A stretch of 64,000 nt of DNA from Parietaria judaica (Eukaryota > Streptophyta > Magnoliopsida > Rosales > Urticaceae). The translations under genes were made by a program, and so were the position numbers. The stretch's first letter is position 1. Each line of letters starts with the position of its first letter. Location: positions 25,208,586 through 25,272,585 of the forward strand of contig OX940871.1 of NCBI GenBank assembly GCA_954871525.1, written 5' to 3'. The notes beneath the pieces are model-generated. The model was not told where the DNA came from, did not search any database, and saw only the letters and a list, made by a program, of their open reading frames with translations. Of this stretch, positions 37,189 through 47,865 are shown piece after piece.

Positions 37189-37199
37189 AATGCATTCCC

Positions 37200-39640
37200 G
37201 TTTCTAATGAACATAGCTGTGCATTCACATTTCTTTTCTTTTTTTCTTTTTCTCTCACGGCTGCCTTCCACGGAGCCATCGTCAAGGCCTCGCTCGATCG
37301 CTCTTTGTCACTTTATGGCTCTAACTCTGTCAACGGGCGAGTTCGCCCTTCCAATGTAAACTCACTCAAAAAATCGTTGTACTTTGAGATTGGAAAACAG
37401 TTCGTCAGTCCTTCTCAAACAACTAAGGTTTGAGCTAGGGGGCTGCAATTTCTCTCTGCTCATTGGCTTTTATATAGAATGAATTATGAGCTTAAAAGCA
37501 GATATATATCCCCCACGATATTTAATTACTTAATGGGTTTTTCCTCCAGTTAATAGGCCTAATTCTATTAGATGATTAGATCATTATTAATTAATTTTAA
37601 TAACTAATTAACAATTTTATAATTAATATATGGGCCCGGGTTAGCCCGTTATCAAGTAATGTAGTTGGGTCAAAATCCGAAAAAATCGATGGGCTTTAAG
37701 TCCTAATTCGAGCATTTCCTAATGACTTGCACACGAGCGAGAGTAATTTATTATAAAAGAATTTCTTCAACTATTTTATTATTATTTTTACGCATATTTT
37801 TATATATTTAAGAATTTTGGCTTATCTAATTTGAGCAAATTATATTCGTCTTACATGGACACTTCTTACATGGACACTTTTTTTTTTTGAAAGATTACAT
37901 GGACACTTTTTTAAGGGGCAATATGTAACCGACATTTTGTTAAGAAATTCAAATACATAATCATCCTACTGAAAAATTCAAGAGACATTTCACTTATTCA
38001 AGTAAGATATTTATGTATGTCTTTCAATTACAAAAATTATTTAATTTTTAAGTATTGCCGCCCAAGTCTCTAAAAAAATTTAGTACAAAACAAAATGTAA
38101 TAATTTAAATTTTGTAGTATTTCTGCTCAAGTTTATAATGTCACATTGCTTGTCAGTCCACTGATAATGCCTAAAGTGTTAAAAAAATGAAATTTAATAG
38201 TTTTTTACACCGTTTGTGTTAAATGACACGTGTGACGCTCTGATGATGCCACATCATTACCTCATTTTAGCCTAATTTTCACGTTTTGGCAACATGTACC
38301 ATCATTTAAGCCACGTTTTGATGATGTTCCAAAAGTGCGACAAATGCCTCTAAGCAACAAGTAGGTTTACATGGTAGTATACATTGCCGAAACGTGCAAA
38401 TTATGCTGAAACTGGGTAATGACGTGGTATTACCAGAGTGCCCCACGTTTCATTTAATGGTTGAGTAGTACTGGTGTAAAAAAGGAAGCAACTCTTTTGA
38501 ACACTTTAAGCAATAAGCACTACTTTTCACTTTCTGAGATTGTACTTGTAAGTTGTAACTATGAAAGACTTAATTTGCTCTTCTTTAAATTCATAACATA
38601 TATTTAAAGCCACATATTCATGTTTTGTTTGTTTGTGTCGTGTTCAACAATTAATTTTTTGTTGAAAAATAAATTTAAGTATCTCGACTATATATTTCTT
38701 ATATACGTTCAAAATTGTTTATTTATCACCATACGACATAAGTAACCGAAAAATCTCACTCATAATAACAAGACATCATAACTGTTCTGTAATAAAATAC
38801 AACCATAACATATAATATCGTAGAAGTCATAACATAACATACAATTTAAATACTACTAAAAAAAAAGCTCAAGGAACGTCGCCGTTAGAATATGTAGGTC
38901 TGGTACGGCGCTACCGTGAATGTCCTCATTCTTTTACTTGTTCGTCTCATCGGGTTCCCCTCTCATTCATGTCCGGCCCGGTAGTCTCATTCACGGTCAC
39001 CTCGGAGTCATCCATGGACTGCTCCTATTCGTGACCAAGGAATATTGTGTTCTATCTGGTAGTAGGCTAGGTCAAGCCAACATGCCGGACATGATAGCCT
39101 TCGCAACACGCTTTCCAACAATAAAAGGGTCACAAAAATAGGCCTTATAATAAGTATTCTTGATAGGCAGCTAAATAGAGAATATGTTTTGCTAGTTTCG
39201 TATGATTATCATCTGATTAATTATTATTTTTTATATTTATGTATAAATTAATAATTTGACATATAATAAATTTTGGTGGTATCAATATATTAATTATAAG
39301 AGTACTATTATAATTGTAAATCTATTTCTTGGTTTCAAAATAAGATATGATCATTGCATTTGGACGAAAAAAGCTAAATTATGATAAAAATACAACAATT
39401 ATGCACACAAATCCAAAATGGAAATTTAATAGGGATAGAAATGATACCAGCTGAAACTTTTTCTGTGAAAAAAGAAGATTTGAGAACCTTTATAATTGTT
39501 ATACGATAATATTGAGAACTTTCGCGATGAACAAAAATAGAGAATATTGGTTGTCGTTATATAAAAATATTGGAAACTTTTACTTTGGAGAAAAAATATT
39601 GAGAAATTTTATTGTGGAAAATTAAAACATTCGTACTTCT
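37200..39640. other. Intergenic DNA
   Basis: 2.4 kb without a recognisable gene. It is mostly AT-rich, with a moderately GC-richer patch at 38880-39140 whose 73-codon open frame has no known motif. Confidence 0.45.
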
Positions 39641-39644
39641 CTGC

Positions 39645-40154
39645 TATTAATTATTTTGGTGAAAGTACCAATAGTCTTTCCATCATCGTCGATAAGTTTA
39701 TTTTTTTTAATGGGTGGTAAAGTTCTTATTCTTTGAAATTGTAACGCAGTTAGTTTTCCATCTACCATTTTCAAGTCAAACGCCATGTAGCATCACAATT
39801 TTTCAAGAATTAAAATACTAAACAACCTAGGGCGCGGTTTTGGCCCCATGTGCGGTGCGCTTTGGAATATTATAATAATATTTTATTATGTCTTTTTGGG
39901 CATTTCGGTTTATAAAACGGTTCTCCTAGGGCTTTTTTGGCCAAAATTAAATTAATTTAATTATTAATGAATCCATGTCACATGGCACGTGACAGTCAGA
40001 TGACAAGGCATGTCATGTAGCGGTCAACATGATGTAACATGACATTTGACTTGAAAATAGTGAATGAAAGATTAACTGCTAGAACTTTGACACCCAAAAA
40101 AGAGAATCGGAGCTTATGGACGACAACGAAAAGACTATTGAAACTTTTACCGCG
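39645..40154. mobile_element. MULE-like MITE interrupted at its right terminus by a retrotransposon
   Basis: The left arm (from attaattattttggtgaaag at about 39648) and right arm (reading inward from cgcggtaaaagtttcaatag) are inverted copies for about 140 bp. Shared words include caatagtctt, cgt(c/t)gtc and ttttcaagtcaaa(c/t)g. The terminal pattern gttaat..cggt.aaagta matches the other MULE-like ends in this window. The Gypsy element at 40160 sits within the last few bases of the right arm, so this element was there first. The last bases of the arm should lie after 52250. Confidence 0.65.
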
Positions 40155-40159
40155 ACTAT

Positions 40160-40875
40160 TGTTGATGTACAAATTCGTCATTATTTAATATGACATAAAG
40201 TGCTAAGGTTGTGAATTAATTAAATTTACAAACCATGATAAAAGGCTTTAAAGAAATAAACTGGTATTCGTAAAAGCCCATTTGAGAAGCCCAAAGAGAT
40301 TCTCAATCAGACCAAGAACCAACGGATATAGGCTACTCGGCCCAATGAGTTCTAAAGCCCAAATCCACTCGGTAGCAGCCCAGAAAGACGAGGGTAGAGT
40401 CGTCATATTCTCTACCCGGCATCCCATTTCAAACTCAGACGGAAGACCAGGAGCACGGAGTCAAGCCTCCAACGGACATAAATTCAAACACGACGACGAG
40501 AACGAAGTCATGGGACACGTGTAGCCAGATCGTCCATTCAACCCGGTCAGCACGGAGTGAAGACCCCTCGATTCCTGGAAGTCCAACGGGAAGAATTGAA
40601 GCCTATAAATGCCAAGCTCAAGCTCAGATCAACACACGCATATTTACAACCTTGAGAGAATACTCCGAAGAAATCCTACCCGGCATTCTTGTTCACTTAG
40701 AGATCCCATTGTGTTCTTTCTTCTCTCTTCCTTTCTTTTCTATTTCTCAGACGAGATCTAGCCGCCTGTAGCTATCCGTCTATGTTCATTGTCGCAATAA
40801 ACTAACAGAGGAAGTAGTCAACTACCGCTTTGGGACGAACCTCTATAAAAAATCCCTCGTCTCATTTATATCGCT

Positions 40876-40906
<31 letters not shown>

Positions 40907-41025
40907 CGTGAGTGAATCGTGAGCTTGCAACGCGAGAGATCGAATTCCACCAAATTGTTTCATCCAAAATTATCATACGCTCACAAGTCACACTTGACTG
41001 ATTGAGGTGGGAAACCACGTCAACA
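40160..41025 (+). repeat. 5' LTR of the Gypsy element
   Basis: 866 bp, beginning tgttgatgtacaaattcg and ending gaaaccacgtcaaca. Contains a TATA box (tataaat at 40604-40610) that should drive the sense transcript, and a (TA)12 tract at about 40883-40906. Compared with the 3' LTR I see two substitutions (near 40594 and 40809) and the longer TA tract. Confidence 0.96.
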
Positions 41026-41028
41026 GTT

Positions 41029-41046
41029 TGGCGCCGTCTGTGGGAA
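41029..41046 (+). promoter_or_regulatory. Primer-binding site
   Basis: tggcgccgtctgtgggaa begins three bases after the LTR end. This class of sequence is complementary to the 3' end of a host tRNA and is found in this position in many plant Gypsy elements. I do not assign the tRNA. Confidence 0.85.
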
Positions 41047-41089
41047 ACTGATCTCGCTAACTCCTAAAAGCTCAAAGCACTCCGCGAAC

Positions 41090-43633
41090 ATGAGCAACAA
41101 TGAAATCGCAATCGTGAACGAATCTGAGGTGAACAACCCAGATCCAAACACGGAATCGAGCAACCTACAGTCTCAGCTAGAGGCTAGCGCCGCTGAGAAT
41201 CGAGAGTTGCGTCAGCGACTCGAATCTCTGGAAGCCAACCAAGCCCGAAATGAGCGCCGTCAGAACGCTAACCGGACCAATCCGGGACAAAGCTCTGGGA
41301 GTCAAGGCCGGGCCGGGCTCGACGCTGTCCACTTCGACTTTGCCGACGTGGACAATCCGCAAGCGCCGAGGCAAAACCAGCCCCGACTACCCAGCGGCCC
41401 TAGACCCGCGACGCCTCCCCCGCCCCCTGAAACAGGAACACCCCTTTTTACCCCCTTGACGGGTCTCAACCCGTCTAACGCGGGGAATGTTGCTTCGAGC
41501 AGTCACCAACGCCCGGGACCCAAAAACCGACAATCGGGGTACGAGCAAAGCCGTAACATCAGCCAGGCCCTCAACGGCCACCCGGTCGCGTACCCGAGGT
41601 ATCCCAGCCCGGTGTACGGACAGGAACCCCTCCACGCTGTGCGTCCCGAACAAGCTCCCCAACGCACAGAATTGGAGGAGCTCAAACGCTCAATGGCCGA
41701 AATGAATGAGAAGCTCATTCACGTGCGCTCTCGCGTGCATAGCGCCACTACCGCTGCCCCCGAGATAGAACGTCTAGTGGAGGAGGCAGAAAGGACACCC
41801 TTTAAGCCCGTCATAACTAACGTTATACTCAGGGAAGGCGGACGAGTATATGTACCAAAGTATGACGGGACGACCGATCCCAAAGTACACTTGAGGTCCT
41901 TCAGGATTGCGATGGGGCGAGCCCATCTGGAAGCGCACGAATTGGATGCTGGGCGCTGCCAATATTTCTCTGAAAATCTGGTCGGCCCGGCGATGGAATG
42001 GTTCTCAAAACTTGAACCGCGTTCCATAGACAACTTCGGACAGCTAACGACCCTTTTTCTCAAACATTTTTCCATGTTTATGGAAACCGAGATCACGGCG
42101 GCGAACCTCTATGACTTGCAGCAAGAGAGAGGAGAGCCCCTCAGAGCTTTCATGACCAGGTTCAAAAAGACCATGGTCAAAATAAACGGGATCAGTGACG
42201 AAACCGCCATAGCCGCTCTCACGGCCGGATTATGGTACGATTCGAAGTTCAAAACGGACATCGTCGTGAATCGTTACGACTCCATCGAAGACGTGATCCA
42301 CAGATCATCCAACTGGATCAGGCATGACGAAGAACTCGAAGCCATGCGAAGGAGACATGGATCTCAACCCGTCCACCAGCGGAATACCGGACCACCCGGG
42401 CAGCAGCCACCGCCTAGGCCCGGAAATCACAACAACCCTTTCAGGGGACAAAGGAATTCCCCCCCAATCCAGAAGCACCCATTCCAAACCCAGAATCTGA
42501 GGGCTGATAACGGACCGAACCCGCGAAACCCGTACGTTTTCAACGTAAATTCGGAAACCGCGGAATTCGAAGAACAGGTCGAAGCAGAAGAAACTCCTGG
42601 AGAAGTGCTGGTCAGCTCGAGAGACTTCCCACCGTACAGCAACGAAGGTTTCCCGAAGCACGACCCGAAAGCGTGGTGTAACTTCCACAAGGTGTTCGGG
42701 CATCATACGAAGAATTGTATGGTACTCCGTGCCCGCCTAGCGGAAAAGTACAGCAATGGAGAGTTGGGGGAAATAAACTTCGGCAATGAGCTGAAAGGTG
42801 GGCAATCAACCGAGCAAAACCTTCCACAAAATCAACACCAGACCGGCCAGAAAAGAGAAGAGCAACATAGAACGCCGCGCGAAAGCATACAGCCTAGCAA
42901 AAGAGGACGAGTACATATGCTCGAGGAATCAGACGAGCAAACATACGAAGAAACGGAGAATTCCGGAGAGCAGCTCAGCGACATCCCCGAGCCCATCGAT
43001 AGAATCTACACAATTGTGGGAGGTTCCCAACTGCATGGTAACTCAGTAAACTCCATCAAGGCCCATCAGAGGAAGCTCAAGGCCGGACCGGTGATCGTAC
43101 CGAGGCAAGAACCGGACTTCGAGATCTCGTTCAAAGATAGTGAGGCGGCCACACTGATTGGTCCACACGACGATGCGCTGGTCGTCACACTCCTAGTTGC
43201 CTCGTATACGATGGACAGGATCCTAATCGATAACGGGAGCTCAGTCGACGTGATCTTCCTGGAGCCGTTGCTAAAACTGGGAGTAGAAGAGACAGAGATC
43301 AACAGAGAAGCCATCCCGCTAACCGGCTTCGATGGAGGAACCATCAACGCGGTTGGCACGGTGCGACTGTCCATCGCAGCAGCGGGGGTCGGGAAGACCA
43401 AAAATTTCCTAGTGTTGGACTGCCTGTCAGTTTACAACATGATATTAGGAAGACCCTGGCTGCATATGATGAAGGACGTACCGTCAACCTACCATCAACT
43501 AATACGCTTCCCGAATAGGGCGGGAAAAATCTTTGAAATCAAGGGAAATAAAAAACAATCCAGAATTTGCTACATGAGCGCGTTCTGGAACATCCAGGCC
43601 GCTAAGGCCGGGAAAGAGCGATCTACCACATAG
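41090..43633 (+). CDS. Gypsy gag-protease polyprotein
   Basis: An 847-codon open frame. The N-terminal ~200 residues are Pro/Gln/Asn-rich with a short coiled-coil-like start. The retrotransposon capsid domain spans about residues 250-390 (landmarks YDGTTDPKVHL, WFSKL, LRAFMTRFK). A zinc-knuckle-like motif uses Cys530, His533, His538/539 and Cys543. The aspartic protease has its catalytic Asp714 in the variant DNGSS (714-718), seen in many plant members of this group, and the flap-side ILGRPWL near the end. The frame stops at a TAG (43631-43633), after which pol continues in the same frame. The TAG could be a readthrough or re-initiation point or simply a mutation. Confidence 0.9.
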   Translation: MSNNEIAIVNESEVNNPDPNTESSNLQSQLEASAAENRELRQRLESLEANQARNERRQNANRTNPGQSSGSQGRAGLDAVHFDFADVDNPQAPRQNQPRLPSGPRPATPPPPPETGTPLFTPLTGLNPSNAGNVASSSHQRPGPKNRQSGYEQSRNISQALNGHPVAYPRYPSPVYGQEPLHAVRPEQAPQRTELEELKRSMAEMNEKLIHVRSRVHSATTAAPEIERLVEEAERTPFKPVITNVILREGGRVYVPKYDGTTDPKVHLRSFRIAMGRAHLEAHELDAGRCQYFSENLVGPAMEWFSKLEPRSIDNFGQLTTLFLKHFSMFMETEITAANLYDLQQERGEPLRAFMTRFKKTMVKINGISDETAIAALTAGLWYDSKFKTDIVVNRYDSIEDVIHRSSNWIRHDEELEAMRRRHGSQPVHQRNTGPPGQQPPPRPGNHNNPFRGQRNSPPIQKHPFQTQNLRADNGPNPRNPYVFNVNSETAEFEEQVEAEETPGEVLVSSRDFPPYSNEGFPKHDPKAWCNFHKVFGHHTKNCMVLRARLAEKYSNGELGEINFGNELKGGQSTEQNLPQNQHQTGQKREEQHRTPRESIQPSKRGRVHMLEESDEQTYEETENSGEQLSDIPEPIDRIYTIVGGSQLHGNSVNSIKAHQRKLKAGPVIVPRQEPDFEISFKDSEAATLIGPHDDALVVTLLVASYTMDRILIDNGSSVDVIFLEPLLKLGVEETEINREAIPLTGFDGGTINAVGTVRLSIAAAGVGKTKNFLVLDCLSVYNMILGRPWLHMMKDVPSTYHQLIRFPNRAGKIFEIKGNKKQSRICYMSAFWNIQAAKAGKERSTT

Positions 43634-43639
43634 CAATTA

Positions 43640-45658
43640 ATGGCGGTAGATGAGAAAGAGGACGACGGACAGGAAAGGGCCACCGATACGGACGAACCTA
43701 ACCTGGAAATGACAGTTCAGGTCCAGATCGATCCCGACAACCCGGACCACCGGGTAGGAATCGGAAAAGGACTAGACAATGACGTCAGAAAAGATCTCCT
43801 CAAATTCCTGACCAAAAACCGAGACTGTTTTGCTTGGTCTCACAAAGACATGCCCGGAATAGACCCAAGCATTACAACCCATCACCTAAACGTAGATCCG
43901 AGCTACAAGCCTGTAAAGCAAAAGAGGCGAAAGCTAGGCCCGGACAGGGCCCAAGCCGTAAACGAAGAAGTCACAAAACTGCTGCAGACCGGATCCATCA
44001 GGGAAGTCAAATACCCAGTCTGGTTAGCAAATACAGTAGTCGTGAAGAAGAAAAACGGGAAGGCTAGAGTCTGCATCGACTTTACCGACCTGAACAAAGC
44101 TTGTCCCAAAGACAGTTTCCCAATGCCCCATATCGACCGTCTGGTCGAAGCAACATGTGGGCATGAATTACTGTCGTTCATGGACGCATTCTCGGGATAC
44201 AACCAGATCCTAATGCACCCCGAGGACCAAGAAAAAACGGCATTCATAATCGATAGAGGAATATACTGTTACAAAGTTATGCCCTTCGGATTAAAAAACG
44301 CCGGAGCCACATATCAAAGATTAGTCAACCAAATGTTCGCCGAATAACTCGGTAAAACTATGGAAGTCTACATCGATGACATGTTGGTAAAGTCCTCCCA
44401 AGCAACGGATCACGTATCCCACCTAGAAGACTACTTCGACATACTACGAAAGTATCAAATGAAGCTCAACCCGACGAAATGCACCTTCGGGGTAACTTCA
44501 GGAAAATTCATGGGTTATCTGGTCACACAGCGAGGTATAGAAGCCAATCCCGACCAGATAAATGCCCTCCAGAACATGCCCTCCCCAAGGACTGTTCGAG
44601 AGACGCAAAGGCTGACTGGGAGAATCGCCGCTCTTAACCGGTTCATATCAAGAGCTACGGACAAATGTTTACCCTTCTACAAACTGTTGAAAGGTAATAA
44701 AAAGTTCGAATGGACCGAAGAGTGCGAAGAGGCCTTCCAAAAGCTGAAAAGGTACCTCTCCACCCCACCAATACTCACCAGACCAATCTTGGGAGAGCCA
44801 TTGTTTTTGTATCTGGCTGTCTCGCCATCGGCGGTGAGTGGAGTAATCGTGAGAGAGGACCGCGGAGAGCAAAAGCCGATCTTCTACATCAGCAAATATT
44901 TGGAAGATGCTGAAACCAGATACCCGGCAATAGAAAGACTCGCACTAGCAATGATAACCGCAGCGAGGAAGCTTCGGCCTTACTTCCAATCCCATACCAT
45001 CATGATAATGACCACCCAACCTTTGAGAATCATCCTCCATAGCCCGAATCAATCGGGAAGGCTTACGAAATGGGCTGTCGAGTTAAGCGAATTCGACATA
45101 GAATACAAGATCCGAACCTGTGCGAAATCACAAGTATTGGCTGACTTTCTCATCGAATTACCAGCCGACGGTTCAAAAGAGGGCCACAAGGACGGAGAAT
45201 GGAAACTCGAAGTCGACGGCGCGTCAAACCAAGGCGGATCCGGGATCGGAATTCGTTTGATATCCCCCACGGGAGAAGTGTTGGAACAATCATTTCGACT
45301 GAAATTCCACACGACAAACAACGAGACTGAGTACGAGGCCCTCATCGCCGGCCTCAAACTAGCAAAAGCCGTGGGAGCCCGGAAAGTAAGGGCCCACTCC
45401 GACTCAAAACTAGTTACCAGTCAGATCAGTGGCGAATATGCTACCCGAGATGACAGGATGGAAAAATACCTCTCGGTAGTAAAAGGCTTAATTCAACAAT
45501 TCGAACACGTCGAAATAGTCCAAATACCGAGGAGTGAAAACGCGTCAGCAGACGCATTGGCCGGGTTAGCTTCGACTTCAGACCCCGAGGTCAAAAGGAT
45601 AATCCCGGTCGAAATGATAGACGAACCCAGCGTAACCCGCGAAGTTTGCAATATCTGA
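43640..45658 (+). pseudogene. Gypsy reverse transcriptase and RNase H domains, one premature stop
   Basis: The frame opened by the ATG at 43640 carries the first half of reverse transcriptase (landmarks WLANTVVVKKKNGKARVCID, FMDAFSGYNQI, PFGLKNAGATYQ). It is cut by an in-frame TAA at 44345-44347. The same frame then resumes with the YIDD catalytic motif (residues 4-7 of the downstream frame, starting 44360) and the RT-linked RNase H. Past residue ~275 it carries a second RNase H-like domain (LEVDGASNQGGSGIGI, with Asp286, then NNETEYEAL and HSDSKL). The tandem RNase H arrangement is characteristic of Tat-type Gypsy elements. The segment ends at TGA 45656-45658. The stop lies just before the catalytic YIDD, so this copy should not make active enzyme. 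Confidence 0.9.
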
Positions 45659-45767
45659 ATGGAAGAGGATGATTGGAGGACCCCAATCATTAACTACATC
45701 CTAACCGGCCAAACCTCGAGACAAGCAAAAAGCTAGGAAACTAAGGATCCAAAGCGCTAGATTTTGC
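45659..45767 (+). pseudogene. Broken linker between RNase H and integrase
   Basis: Reading on in the frame of the upstream domains after the TGA, two further in-frame TAG codons occur at 45734-45736 and 45758-45760. The integrase frame that follows is shifted by one base relative to this one. So at least three stops and one frame change are concentrated in about 110 bp. Confidence 0.8.
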
Positions 45768-46913
45768 ATGATCGGGGAAAAATTGTACAAACGTAGCTAT
45801 ACCGGACCCTACCTAAGGTGCCTAGGAAAGACCGAAGCTCAAATAGTACTTCACGAAATCCATTCGGGAGAATGCGGCAACCATTCGGGAGGAAGATCTT
45901 TAGCAAACAAAGCAAAAAGGCAAGGCTTTTTCTGGGCCACTATGTTGGCGGACAGCGAAACCTATGCCAAGAGGTGCGACAAATGCCAGAGACACTCCCC
46001 ATCCATACATAGACCAGCGGAAGAACTCTCATCAGTCTCGGTCCCGTACCCGTTTATGAAATGGTCCATGGACATAGTAGGACCTTTCCCCCTGGCCCCG
46101 ACTGGGAAGAGGTTTCTACTCGTCGTGACCGACTACTTCTCAAAATGGGTGGAGGCAGAGTCGTACGCAAACATCAAAGATATTGATGTAGAAAATTTCC
46201 TATGGAAGAACATCATCAGTAGATTCGGCCTCCCAAAAGAGATAATAGCTGACAATGGACCACAATTCATTTCAACGAGATTCCAAAACTTCTGCATAAA
46301 CTGGAAAATATCCTTGAACACGTCCACCCCGAGATATCCTCAAGGCAATGGTCAAGCCGAAGTAGCTAACCGGGTAATAGTGGACGGAATCAAGAGACGC
46401 CTAGACACCAAAAAGGGACGATGGGCAGACGAGCTCATAGGAGTCCTTTGGTCCTACAGAACTACCCCGCGTAGGGCCACCGGGGAAACCCCTTTCTCAA
46501 TGGTACACGGCACTGAGGCCGTGATACCAGCAGAGATAGAGACACCCAGCCTTCGAAGGGAATTCGCCCCTTTGGACGCAGAAATCAATGACGAAATGAG
46601 GGAAGACCAGCTCGACCACGTCGACAAAAGACGAGAACAAGCTTTGATAAGAATTGCCAACTATCAAAACTCGATAGCTAGGTATTATAATTCAAAGGTC
46701 AAACGTCGAAAATTCATAGTAGGAGAGTTGGTCCTCAGAAAAGTTTTCCAGAACACCGCCGAGCTGAATGCGAGCAAGCTCGGGGCTAACTGGGAAGGAC
46801 CTTACATCGTCACCGAAGTAGTAAAACCTGGAGTATACCAGCTAGCCACTCCGGATGGAACAAGAGTCCCCCGCAGCTGGAACGCCATGCACTTAAGGAA
46901 ATACTACGCCTAA
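45768..46913 (+). CDS. Gypsy integrase domain
   Basis: A 381-codon frame. The N-terminal HHCC zinc domain uses a His at 29 or 32, His39, Cys70 and Cys73. The catalytic triad is Asp102 (MDIVGP), Asp162 (ADNGPQF) and Glu198 (NGQAEVANR). The C-terminal part (KVKRRKFIVGELVLRKV, then NWEGPYIV) is the usual integrase tail, with no added chromodomain visible, which fits the non-chromoviral Tat/Athila branch. The domain itself is intact, but it is disconnected from the upstream polyprotein by stops and a frame change. The listed ATG is only the first Met in the open frame, not a likely natural start. Confidence 0.9.
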   Translation: MIGEKLYKRSYTGPYLRCLGKTEAQIVLHEIHSGECGNHSGGRSLANKAKRQGFFWATMLADSETYAKRCDKCQRHSPSIHRPAEELSSVSVPYPFMKWSMDIVGPFPLAPTGKRFLLVVTDYFSKWVEAESYANIKDIDVENFLWKNIISRFGLPKEIIADNGPQFISTRFQNFCINWKISLNTSTPRYPQGNGQAEVANRVIVDGIKRRLDTKKGRWADELIGVLWSYRTTPRRATGETPFSMVHGTEAVIPAEIETPSLRREFAPLDAEINDEMREDQLDHVDKRREQALIRIANYQNSIARYYNSKVKRRKFIVGELVLRKVFQNTAELNASKLGANWEGPYIVTEVVKPGVYQLATPDGTRVPRSWNAMHLRKYYA

Positions 46914-47100
46914 CCCGACCTACCCGGTCTCCCCTGAACTACGTAATGACTTGATTCCCAAATTTGGGGTACGTAGGCAGCCCATCCTAAACAATGGGCG
47001 CAGTCTCAATCCAAACCCAAAACCAAATAGGCCCGAGAACTACGAATCGCAAGACTCAATAGAGCCGGCCTAAAAGGAAACATGTCCCAAAACTCCCGTC

Positions 47101-47346
47101 AAGGCGACAGGCCTACCCGGGTAACAGACCCATCACATAAGGTAACAAACCTACCCGGGTAACAGACCCATCACATAAGGTAACAAACCTACCCGGGTAA
47201 CAAACCCATTGAATAAGGCAACAAGCCTACCCGGGTAACCAACCCGTCGCATAGGGCAACAAGCCTATCCGGGTAACAAACCCACCACAATGGTTGATAA
47301 ACCTAACCGGGTACCCAACCCGTTCCCTAAGGCGACAAGCCTAAAC
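47101..47346 (+). repeat. 38-bp tandem repeat array downstream of integrase
   Basis: Six complete 38-bp units (47101-47328) plus a partial one. Each unit carries a conserved gcctacccgggtaac-like core and a variable tail such as agacccatcacataagg. The first units are nearly identical; later ones diverge. The array lies between the end of integrase and the 3' end of the antisense gene, a region that often contains tandem repeats in Tat-type elements. Confidence 0.92.
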
Positions 47347-47865
47347 TTTTTTGAAATATATGATTATACGAATGTGGCATCTACAAATATGTTTTTTCAG
47401 AAACAAGAGACCTACGGGTTATTATGGCAGACGAGCAAGGAATACCCAACAGAAGCATTGAATGAGCAATCACATCACAAGGTACCCGTACATTGTCCAT
47501 ACTTAGTAAATTTCGGAGTTTCCAACATTTTTTATCTTTCTATCCGTGTATACGATAGGACTATTCGGAACCTCAAATAGAAAAGCAAATATAGAAAAGT
47601 ACGATTAGAAAAATAATTTAGAAACGCGGACGAATAGAATATAGCGAGAAATCAAGAGCATAACATAAAATAAAAATAGCAAAAGCCCTAACCTCGGGCA
47701 TATCCAGATCTTACAAAAAAGGGTTCAAGTCGCCGTAGACTTGCCCATAGAAATTGTCTTGGCCTTAGGCCTTATTAATTGAAAAACAAAAAAAAAACGG
47801 GGGACACTCTATGTGTCGACCCCGGGTACCTCCGCGACCTCTCGGTCCTCCTCCTCCTTCTCTTC

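Noticed and set aside
47101..47346. CRISPR-like regularly spaced repeats
   Set aside because: The 38-bp units are contiguous with no unique spacers, and this is a plant nuclear retrotransposon.
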